A stretch of 64,000 bases of DNA from Chitinophaga sp. YR573 (GTDB lineage Bacteria > Bacteroidota > Bacteroidia > Chitinophagales > Chitinophagaceae): assembly GCF_900110995.1 (NCBI RefSeq), contig NZ_FOJF01000002.1, positions 62,001 through 126,000 of the forward strand, written 5' to 3'. The translations under genes and the position numbers were made by a program. Positions 53,110 to 60,142 of the stretch are shown piece after piece. The notes below the pieces were generated by a model that made no database searches, was not told the DNA's origin, and worked only from the letters and a program-made list of their open reading frames with translations. Within the stretch, counting starts at the first letter, position 1, and the number at the start of each line of letters is the position of its first letter.

Positions 53110-53167
53110 TGTAGATCATTTGTAGTAGTAGGATAGTTATGTAATCTGTTTCAGTAATGTATTTTTG
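53110..53167 (+). promoter_or_regulatory. TGTAG-box promoter (d) of the 53192-59053 operon
   Basis: TGTAG at 53110-53114 and 53121-53125 (11 bp apart). The -7 element TATTTTTG is at 53160-53167, starting 39 bp after the start of the proximal half-site. A further TGTAG at 53091 is out of phase (19 bp). Promoter (f) faces away on the other strand, so 53010-53125 is a divergent control region. Confidence 0.85.
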
Positions 53168-53191
53168 ACGGAATAATAAGAGGTTAATCAA

Positions 53192-54115
53192 ATGAGTAAA
53201 CTGCCAGGAGATATTGGGTACATTACAGGGATAATTACAGAAACAGGTGTTATTGCCATTATAGCCGCATCTGAAGAACTGGAGAATAAAGACATACCCC
53301 ATAGTTTATTGGCTGTCTTAAAAGATAAAACCTGGAAGATATTCCAGGAAGACATGGACATTGTTTCATTAACATCCGGTAAGAAGAATTTCGCGAGACA
53401 TGTGAGCTACATGGGAATCGATGGACAATTAACCATCAATGAACCTACTGCTGTCCATAATGAACATGTACATAAAGGCAAAAATGGCCCTAACAACCTG
53501 AGGACCATGAGTGAGGTCCGTGCCATTGGGGATTACTTCGTTGCTGTTGGTATGAGACGGCAGGTTTATAGCAGAAAGATCATGAATGGGAAATGGACCC
53601 GGCTGGATGCAGGAGTGATATTGGAAGAAGATTCCCTGGAGATCGCAGGCTTTTTAAGTGTTGATGGTATTGATGATAATGAAATCTATGCTGTTGGTTA
53701 TCGCGGAGAAATCTGGATGCGTCAGGCAAAACAATGGCAGCAAATTGATAGCCCTGTAAATACCCGCCTGGAATGTGTGCGTTGCGGAGCCGATGGTACT
53801 GTGTTAATCTGTGGCGATAATGGGATAGTGCTGAAAGGAAGAGGTACACAATGGAAGGTGATTCAGACAAATGAAACAGGGACATTCAAAAGCGCTACAC
53901 AATTCAGAGGCCAATGGTATGTAGCTGATGAAGAAGGTCATCTGTATATAGTGATGGACGATGGGCTTCATCCTGAACCTGGTTTTGAGAAACTGGGTGT
54001 TACCAGTGGTGTCATAGACTCAAATGAAAACACCCTGCTCTCAGTTGGAGAAGAAGATATTGTGTTATTTGATGGCAAAAAATGGCAGCGACTGAAGCAT
54101 CCACCTTTTAAGTAA
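53192..54115 (+). CDS. Beta-propeller-like protein (island propeller family, copy 4)
   Basis: 307 residues, no signal peptide. Blades: FVAVGMRRQVYSRKIMNGKW, IYAVGYRGEIWMRQAKQW, VLICGDNGIVLKGRGTQW, WYVADEEGHLYIVMDDG and LLSVGEEDIVLFDGKKWQRL, the same family as 28495, 42024 and 42966. It is the first gene of operon D, 25 bp after the -7 element of promoter (d). The leading position of a propeller gene is shared with operons B and C. Confidence 0.72.
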   Translation: MSKLPGDIGYITGIITETGVIAIIAASEELENKDIPHSLLAVLKDKTWKIFQEDMDIVSLTSGKKNFARHVSYMGIDGQLTINEPTAVHNEHVHKGKNGPNNLRTMSEVRAIGDYFVAVGMRRQVYSRKIMNGKWTRLDAGVILEEDSLEIAGFLSVDGIDDNEIYAVGYRGEIWMRQAKQWQQIDSPVNTRLECVRCGADGTVLICGDNGIVLKGRGTQWKVIQTNETGTFKSATQFRGQWYVADEEGHLYIVMDDGLHPEPGFEKLGVTSGVIDSNENTLLSVGEEDIVLFDGKKWQRLKHPPFK

Positions 54116-54128
54116 AAATCTATAAATA

Positions 54129-54698
54129 ATGAATGAACACACTCCGGCTGAGGAATTCGCCAGCAATTTTCATGGTAATAAGCTCCCTGATGAGTTATCC
54201 CTGTTATTTGAATTTGAACAGGAACATGGCACTGAAAGCTATTCGGAATGTTTTTATCTTGACAGCGATGGAGAGTCAGCTCTTTCTTCCTGGTCAACAG
54301 ATAAGGGTTTTTTAAAGATGCTGATGCCATTTGCTGTTGCAAATGGTTCCGGCTCTGTTTATGCATTTTGGGATGAGGGAAAAGGTAAATCCTTAAAAGA
54401 AATGCCTGTTGTGGTATTCGGTGATGAAGGCGGGGTTCATGTTGTGGGAAAGAATATCCTTGAATTAATGCAATTGCTGACATACGATACAGAAATCTCT
54501 GTATATCATGATGAAGCCTATTTTTATAAAGATGAAGAGGAGTATCAGGAAAGCGAGTATGCGGAAGCCTATAAAAACTGGCTGAAGGAAACATTTAATA
54601 TCAATCCTGTAGATAAGCCCGGTGAAATAATTAAAAGCGCACAGGATGAATTCAAAGCTTTATTTGATGTGTGGTTCGCACAATACTATAATGAATAG
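54129..54698 (+). CDS. Probable SUKH-like immunity-family protein
   Basis: 189 residues, acidic, soluble. NKLPDELSLLFEFEQEHG resembles the SUKH helix-strand start (LPxxLxxLLxFExxxG), and MPFAVANGSGSVYAFWDEGK, VVVFGDEGGVHVVGKNILEL and MQLLTYDTEIS give the later strands seen in a SUKH-like group. I recognise the type rather than a named subfamily. It lies between the propeller gene (13-bp gap) and the fifth SUKH fusion (5-bp gap). Confidence 0.6.
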   Translation: MNEHTPAEEFASNFHGNKLPDELSLLFEFEQEHGTESYSECFYLDSDGESALSSWSTDKGFLKMLMPFAVANGSGSVYAFWDEGKGKSLKEMPVVVFGDEGGVHVVGKNILELMQLLTYDTEISVYHDEAYFYKDEEEYQESEYAEAYKNWLKETFNINPVDKPGEIIKSAQDEFKALFDVWFAQYYNE

Positions 54699-54703
54699 TC
54701 TAC

Positions 54704-56275
54704 ATGACCAACTCTGAGAAAATTCTTGCATTTAAACGCCTGTACGTAGCTGCTTATACATTGTGTGCTAATACCGAAAAGCTTATTTCAGAGAATAAAC
54801 TGAATGAGCAGGATGTAGATAAGGCCATTACCTGCATGGATGAAATGATAGCCCTGTTACCCATCAGCTTTCCGGTAAATGGGATGGCATTTACGTCCGC
54901 TGCGTTAATGATCAATCTTAAAGACCCTGAAGATGAACCCAAAGAAACAATGGTACAGAATGATGGTGGAACGCGATATATCCGTCCGGAGAACATCGTG
55001 GTAGTGTATGAGTCAACATTATCGTTGGTATTGGAGGACTGGAAATTTTCACACTGGAATTATATTGTAGTAAACGCTCAGGAAAAAAGCAGCAGAACGA
55101 AATATAAACCATTCATGCTTGAACAGGCAGAGAAATGTCTTGCCCTTATCCCGCTTAAAGATACTGATGCTTATGGATCATGGATGGATGATATGATAAT
55201 AGTTTATTCCAACCAGATCGGCTGGTGTGCCAGTGAAGATGAAGAGGACCCTGTTAAACTGGAAAAAGCGTTGGATATTGTGGCACGTGGCTTTAAACTG
55301 TCCAACTGGCGTAAGCATAAATATATAAAAGAGACGATGACGGATCTATTGCTGAAACTTAACAGATATGAAGAAGCATACGTTATTGTTGCCGAAGGGC
55401 TTGTAGAAGATGCGGATAACCCTTATTTTCAGCATGTGAAGAATGATGAACGTTATATCCGTTGGGTAGCTGCTGAAACACAGCGAAAAGAAGAAATCCA
55501 CAACGCATTTCTGAAGGCTGTAAGCGATGAGCAGGCAAAGGAGACGGATCAATTCATTTATCCCGGTCATCCACTGGTACAGCAACATGCCGCTATACTA
55601 AATCTGATCAAACAGCGAATGATCGCAATCAGGATGAGGAGGATACATAATAAGATACAAAAGAAGGAGGAGGTTACCGATAGTTATATGGAACGCTTTG
55701 AACTTCGCAAATGGTCTCTGCAGGAGCTTGAAGTATTTGAAGAAACAAACGACCTACAATTACCTACGGAGTATAAGATATATCTGATGGAGATCGGTAG
55801 TGGTGGAGGAGGGGGGTATTTCAATGTAGATGAAATATCTGGTATTGATTACCTGCGTACAGAAGCTATTGATAACCTGAAAAAACCTTTCCCGATAACA
55901 GCCACTAAAATTCATGATGTTGGTAATTCATTAGGTGTTAAAGCCTGGGTATATCCTGATTCTGAAAAATGGAAATCTACGGGACTCTTTCAGGAGGATA
56001 TGGAAACACTTTTTGGGCTACCGGATAAGGCTGATATAACTGATGGTTGTATGCTTTTAGCCTACAGCAGGGGCCAGAATGAATTATACCTGATAGGGAA
56101 TGGTGAATTTGAAAATGAAGTATGGGTAGATGCGTTGCAATATGGCGCAGAAGCAAGGGGTTCCTTTGGTGCAGCATCTTCTAAACGACTTAAATTCTTA
56201 GAATTTATGGCAGAAAGTCTACTCTCCAGGTGGGTTGGTAATGAAAATGCTTCAGATACGGGTGACTGGATGTAA
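54704..56275 (+). CDS. Helical-repeat protein with C-terminal SUKH (SMI1/KNR4) domain, paralogue 5
   Basis: 523 residues, closest to 35536 (both NSEKILAFKRLYVAA). Family motif INLKDPEDEPKETM near 71, shared module near 213 (LLLKLNRYEEAYVIVAEG, NPYFQHVKNDERYIRW), SUKH domain from ~336 (WSLQELEVFEETNDLQLPTE, IYLMEIGSGGGGGYF, FENEVWVDALQYGAEARGSF), tail RLKFLEFMAESLLS. The coiled coil between module and SUKH is shorter than in the other copies. It belongs to operon D, so the SUKH-fusion family is split over two operons about 17 kb apart. Confidence 0.82.
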   Translation: MTNSEKILAFKRLYVAAYTLCANTEKLISENKLNEQDVDKAITCMDEMIALLPISFPVNGMAFTSAALMINLKDPEDEPKETMVQNDGGTRYIRPENIVVVYESTLSLVLEDWKFSHWNYIVVNAQEKSSRTKYKPFMLEQAEKCLALIPLKDTDAYGSWMDDMIIVYSNQIGWCASEDEEDPVKLEKALDIVARGFKLSNWRKHKYIKETMTDLLLKLNRYEEAYVIVAEGLVEDADNPYFQHVKNDERYIRWVAAETQRKEEIHNAFLKAVSDEQAKETDQFIYPGHPLVQQHAAILNLIKQRMIAIRMRRIHNKIQKKEEVTDSYMERFELRKWSLQELEVFEETNDLQLPTEYKIYLMEIGSGGGGGYFNVDEISGIDYLRTEAIDNLKKPFPITATKIHDVGNSLGVKAWVYPDSEKWKSTGLFQEDMETLFGLPDKADITDGCMLLAYSRGQNELYLIGNGEFENEVWVDALQYGAEARGSFGAASSKRLKFLEFMAESLLSRWVGNENASDTGDWM

Positions 56276-56326
56276 CTGAGGCCCCTCAGGGGACACGCAA
56301 ATATGAATATTTAAAAATAGCATAGG

Positions 56327-56980
56327 ATGATGGATGAATGGTTCAGAAACAAAATATGGAGTGCCGAAATAAAGACTGCTTTTTTCAACAAGCTACAGCA
56401 TGCTGAACATAACATGCAGGTAACAGCATTGCAGATTCAGGGAGACATTTTATCCGGAAGTAAAGATGAAGAAACCCAACAAGCTGGTATTGAATTGCTT
56501 CAAATGCTAATCACCGGATATCCTGATGAAATCTATATCATTGCTATTGTACAGGGTATGCTGGGAGACTACTATTACCAAAGAAGTGATTTTGAAAATG
56601 CAGAGACCTATTTGCAATCAGCAGTGGATTTTCATAGAAAATTCAAACGGATTGGTGTTATTCGCAGAGAAGATCTGTTGCTTGCTGAAACGATCCTGCT
56701 TCGTAAGCTGACAGACAGGTTAGAAGAAGCCTTGCAGTTGGTCATTGATTACCCGGATACGGAAGGTAGCTTAAGTGAAGATCATGAACAACATTACTAT
56801 TATGAATTGCTGGCACATTTGTATTACCAGCTAGGCAGGAAAACAGAAGCAGCTAACTACGCCCATAAAGCCATTGAAATAGCACAAAACATAGAATTGG
56901 ATTTCATGCTTGGCAAACCTGCCGCGATAGAAAAATGCTATCAGCAGTTACCAGATTTACAACAAATAACAAAATATTAA
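56327..56980 (+). CDS. TPR-like helical protein
   Basis: 217 residues starting MMDEWFRNK (a second ATG follows at once). TPR-type helix pairs are visible: MLGDYYYQRSDFENAETYLQ, ILLRKLTDRLEEALQLVIDY and LLAHLYYQLGRKTEAANYAH. No other domain. It lies 51 bp after the SUKH fusion and 5 bp before the DUF4349 gene. Scaffold or adaptor role likely; not closely similar to the TPR proteins of operon C. Confidence 0.7.
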   Translation: MMDEWFRNKIWSAEIKTAFFNKLQHAEHNMQVTALQIQGDILSGSKDEETQQAGIELLQMLITGYPDEIYIIAIVQGMLGDYYYQRSDFENAETYLQSAVDFHRKFKRIGVIRREDLLLAETILLRKLTDRLEEALQLVIDYPDTEGSLSEDHEQHYYYELLAHLYYQLGRKTEAANYAHKAIEIAQNIELDFMLGKPAAIEKCYQQLPDLQQITKY

Positions 56981-56985
56981 AGACT

Positions 56986-57858
56986 ATGACACAAACATTC
57001 AAACAAAGATTTTGGAAATTCGGAAGATGGTTTATCGGATTATTCTTCCTGATGTTAATATTCAGGCTTATATACGGATACGTTGCCACAGATGTAAAAT
57101 CCGGCAATGACTATTCAAATAACTTTTTCAGTAGCGTAGGAAACTTAAGAAAAAACTATGCATCTGAGAAACAAATGATGAAACAGGATGTGGCACAACA
57201 GGCTAATATAGCTTCTTCTCAGAAATATGAGAAAACAGCCACCGTTGTATCAAAGACATCGCAGTTTGAAAAGGACCTGGATAGCATAAAAAAGATTACA
57301 GCCAACTTTGAAGGAGTAATTCAATATGAACAAAATACCGGCAATAAGGGAAACCGTCAGATTCAGTTATTGATTGGTATTAACCCGGAAAAATTCGATA
57401 GCTTCTATACAAAGATTCAGAACATTGCCCTGGTGAAATCAACTGAAATCACAAAGATTGATAAAACAAATGAATACAGACAATTAAATGCAAGGAAAGC
57501 TTCTCTGGAAAAGAATCTGGCTTCATTAAATGAATTGAAATCCAGAAGCGGAGCCATTGGAGACTATGTCACCCTGCATGATAAAATCCTGGAAATAGAA
57601 ACACAGATGCAGGAGTTGGGAGTTGAATTAGGAAATTTTGATACGGAGAATGAATTTTGTTCAGTTAGGTTTTCCCTGTATGAAGGTGCACCTGAAAAGA
57701 AAATTAGTTTTGCCAGCAGAATGAAAGTAGCATTGGAATGGACTATAAAATATTATGCTGTTTTGACGATAACATTATTGGGATTAGCAGTTACAATATT
57801 TATTTTGTTATTAATTGTTGATAAATTGAAATTACTAAAACTGATAGCAGAAAAATAA
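56986..57858 (+). CDS. DUF4349 membrane protein
   Basis: 290 residues from the ATG at 56986; an upstream in-frame ATG at 56935 overlaps the previous gene and is unlikely. An N-terminal transmembrane segment (WFIGLFFLMLIFRLIYGYV) and a C-terminal one (YYAVLTITLLGLAVTIFILL) enclose an extracytoplasmic domain with the DUF4349 pattern: ITANFEGVIQYEQN, QIQLLIGINPEKFDSFYTKI, then a coiled coil around YRQLNARKASLEKNLASLNE and KILEIETQMQELGVELG. DUF4349 proteins often carry a lipoprotein signal instead of an N-terminal helix; here it is membrane-anchored at both ends. Function unknown. It is one of few membrane proteins in the island. Confidence 0.78.
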   Translation: MTQTFKQRFWKFGRWFIGLFFLMLIFRLIYGYVATDVKSGNDYSNNFFSSVGNLRKNYASEKQMMKQDVAQQANIASSQKYEKTATVVSKTSQFEKDLDSIKKITANFEGVIQYEQNTGNKGNRQIQLLIGINPEKFDSFYTKIQNIALVKSTEITKIDKTNEYRQLNARKASLEKNLASLNELKSRSGAIGDYVTLHDKILEIETQMQELGVELGNFDTENEFCSVRFSLYEGAPEKKISFASRMKVALEWTIKYYAVLTITLLGLAVTIFILLLIVDKLKLLKLIAEK

Positions 57859-57865
57859 GTGTCTA

Positions 57866-59053
57866 ATGGAATTCGCTTTTCCTATTGAATCTTTCCTTCA
57901 GATAAAAGAAGATGTAATTTCAAATCGTAAAGATCTTGAAAAGGAGAAATCTTTGTGGCTATCGGTTAGAAGATCAATAAGGGAAGAAGATGTAAAACTA
58001 TTGGACAAGCAGTTTAAATCAACATTCGAGGAGCTGGGGCAACTTTTCCTGAATGCTGATTTAACCGGACTGGAAAATATCCTCGCATCTCTTCAGACCC
58101 TTGTTCAAAAAGGTGCTTCTGCTGAACTCCTGGGAAATGATGAATTAGGCACCTACAATCTCGCCATGCTGATTAAGGGTATTGCAATGATAACAATTAG
58201 CTCCAGTCTGGAGCTAATTTGTAAAATCATAAGAATAACAATAGTAGCAGAAGCAGATCTGAAAGCACAAAAGGCATACGCAGGTAATGGGGGATCTATC
58301 AGTATAGAATGGATCTGTTTATATCTGGCGGTGGGGATAGGACGCGAATACTATACCCTTAATCCGAATCAATATGACTGTTATTATAGGATATTTTGCT
58401 GGGTTATTGAAGACCAGCAGGAAATAGACACTGATAACCCCTTTTCCGTTTTCCTTATTAACCTGAGAGAGGCTCCTGAAGTGTTGGATATACAGGAGAA
58501 GATCATATTAAGAATGATTTATCTGAAGTTATCTCCATTTCCTCATGGAAAAATATCCTGGTTTAACCGTATAAATTTAAAATGGATCAGTATTCTTTTT
58601 CCATATGAAAACGATTATATAAAACCTTATTTAAAGGCTGTAAAAAAGGATCTGAATGAAGAAGCAGTTAAAGGCCTTATCAATAGTTGTACAAGCAGCA
58701 ATGCCGGCAGGAAATACTTTAAAACATACTTTTCTCTTCATCCCCACTGGTTATTGGAATTTATCATTCAATCGGTACCTGCAACAATTTTTGATCTGGT
58801 AAGAAGAAATGAGAAAGACCTGCTGATACCATTTTTGAAACATTTCAAATCGGCAATGATCAATCTGAAAGATGAAAACGGAAATACTTTATTGCATCAG
58901 GCAGCTGCTGGCAGAGGTTTGATGGAAAATATCGTCCAGCTTTTATTACAGACAAAATTGTCTCCTCATACAATTAATAACGAAGGACTTACCCCATTAG
59001 GAATCGCATTGAAGAATAACAGAACAGATTTAATCCGTTTGTTAACAAATTAA
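57866..59053 (+). CDS. Helical protein with C-terminal ankyrin repeats
   Basis: 395 residues. The first ~300 are helical without a family I recognise (LFLNADLTGLENILASLQTL, IAMITISSSLELICKIIRIT). The last ~65 residues are ankyrin repeats: NLKDENGNTLLHQAAAGRGL, MENIVQLLLQTKLSPHTINN, EGLTPLGIALKNNRTDLIRL. It is the last gene of operon D and of the island, 7 bp after the DUF4349 gene, and a probable terminator follows. Confidence 0.75.
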   Translation: MEFAFPIESFLQIKEDVISNRKDLEKEKSLWLSVRRSIREEDVKLLDKQFKSTFEELGQLFLNADLTGLENILASLQTLVQKGASAELLGNDELGTYNLAMLIKGIAMITISSSLELICKIIRITIVAEADLKAQKAYAGNGGSISIEWICLYLAVGIGREYYTLNPNQYDCYYRIFCWVIEDQQEIDTDNPFSVFLINLREAPEVLDIQEKIILRMIYLKLSPFPHGKISWFNRINLKWISILFPYENDYIKPYLKAVKKDLNEEAVKGLINSCTSSNAGRKYFKTYFSLHPHWLLEFIIQSVPATIFDLVRRNEKDLLIPFLKHFKSAMINLKDENGNTLLHQAAAGRGLMENIVQLLLQTKLSPHTINNEGLTPLGIALKNNRTDLIRLLTN

Positions 59054-59066
59054 TTTAGGTATTAAT

Positions 59067-59093
59067 AAAGGTATCCTGATACAGCCTTTTTTT
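59067..59093 (+). terminator. Probable terminator at the end of operon D
   Basis: A weak stem, AAAGG / CCTTT with inner GTAT / ATAC pairing options, is followed by TTTTTTT (59087-59093), 13 bp after the ankyrin gene's stop. It marks the right end of the island. Confidence 0.45.
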
Positions 59094-59114
59094 CTTATAT
59101 TTTCCGAAAAAAGG

Positions 59115-59996
59115 ATGGTCAAAAATAAAAGACGTGATGGATTTGAAGGCGAAAAGCTTATCAGTTTGCCAGAGGCTGTCTGTACCAACCTGATAAAGAA
59201 CTACCCTGCTACCAGCCAGATTTACATCACGCATATAGGGTATTTCCCGAAGGCTACCTTCCATCACCGCCAGCGACGGAACGGTTGCCGGGATAACATC
59301 CTCATCTACTGCATGAGAGGCAAAGGATGGTATACCATAGGCAGTAATCATTACCTAGTAGGCCCTAACCAGTTCGTAATTATACCCGCCACCAGTGAAT
59401 ATCTGCGTTATGGTGCCGATGAAGAAGACCCCTGGACCATCTATTGGGTACATTTCAGCGGAAAGGACATGGGCAGCTTTAACGCGTCTTTCGGGATCGG
59501 ATTGACGGATGGCCCGCGGCAGATCCCTTTAAATGAAAAAGGACTGGAGATTTGGGATAATATGTACCAAAGCCTAGCGATGGGATATAGCACTGAAAAC
59601 CTGTGTAATGCCAACTTCTTACTGTATCATTTTCTGGCTACGTTCCTGTATCCTGCTAAACATAAGCAATCGGAAGAAAATTATATCACCCAGTCTATTC
59701 TGCATATGCGCAGTGAATTGCATGGGAAACTGACCGTGGAAGAAATGGCAGCCAGACATAAACTGTCAGCATCCTATTTTTCTACCCAGTTCCGCAAGGC
59801 AACAGGCATGCCGCCAATAGATTATTTCATTCACCTTAAAATCCAGAAAGCATGTCAGTTACTGTATAAGGATAATATAAAAGTAAAGGAGGTGGCAGAA
59901 GCAATAGGTTATGAAGACCCTTATTATTTCTCCCGGCTTTTTAAAAAGTATATGAATGTATCACCGGAACAGTATAAGGCGATGAGAGAAAAATAA
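59115..59996 (+). CDS. AraC-family transcriptional regulator
   Basis: 293 residues. The N-terminal cupin-like ligand-binding domain (GKGWYTIGSNHYLVGPNQFV, then WTIYWVHFSG) is typical of sugar-responsive AraC regulators. The C-terminal two-HTH domain is clear (LTVEEMAARHKLSASYFSTQ, FRKATGMPPIDYFIHLKI, VKEVAEAIGYEDPYYFSRLF, NVSPEQYKAMR). It sits directly before, and reads toward, the SusC/SusD pair, so it very likely controls that locus in response to a carbohydrate or its breakdown product. It is not part of the TGTAG regulon; no box is present. Confidence 0.93.
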   Translation: MVKNKRRDGFEGEKLISLPEAVCTNLIKNYPATSQIYITHIGYFPKATFHHRQRRNGCRDNILIYCMRGKGWYTIGSNHYLVGPNQFVIIPATSEYLRYGADEEDPWTIYWVHFSGKDMGSFNASFGIGLTDGPRQIPLNEKGLEIWDNMYQSLAMGYSTENLCNANFLLYHFLATFLYPAKHKQSEENYITQSILHMRSELHGKLTVEEMAARHKLSASYFSTQFRKATGMPPIDYFIHLKIQKACQLLYKDNIKVKEVAEAIGYEDPYYFSRLFKKYMNVSPEQYKAMREK

Positions 59997-60030
59997 TAGG
60001 ATAATCCATTATAATGAAAGAATAGCCCAT

Positions 60031-60060
60031 TTTGGATATACCCACCTAGCCCTAATTTTA
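60031..60060 (+). promoter_or_regulatory. Candidate promoter of the SusC/SusD operon
   Basis: A TTTG at 60031-60034 and a -7-like TAATTTTA at 60053-60060 are separated by 18 bp, near the usual Bacteroidota -33/-7 spacing, with the last base deviating from TAnnTTTG. It lies 83 bp before the SusC ATG, leaving a leader typical of Sus operons. Confidence 0.45.
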
Positions 60061-60142
60061 TACCGTTATGAAGAAACAATTCCAGGCCACTTAGAAGCAA
60101 CCAAAATCTAATATTCATTTACTGATCCAAATTTCCACGAGT

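Noticed and set aside
53968-54594. 208-codon open frame on the minus strand
   Set aside because: Antisense to the propeller and SUKH-like genes of operon D; His/Pro/Leu-rich low-complexity translation with no family resemblance.
56276-56292. Hairpins CTGAG-GCCC-CTCAG or CCCC-TCA-GGGG as a terminator inside operon D
   Set aside because: The two pairings compete, stems are only 4-5 bp and no T run follows; the next genes are on the same strand with short gaps.
12426-59053. Toxin, secretion-system or transposase genes within the island
   Set aside because: I looked for Rhs/LXG/PAAR/VgrG-like sequence, nuclease or deaminase signatures, recombinases and DDE transposases and found none that could be supported.
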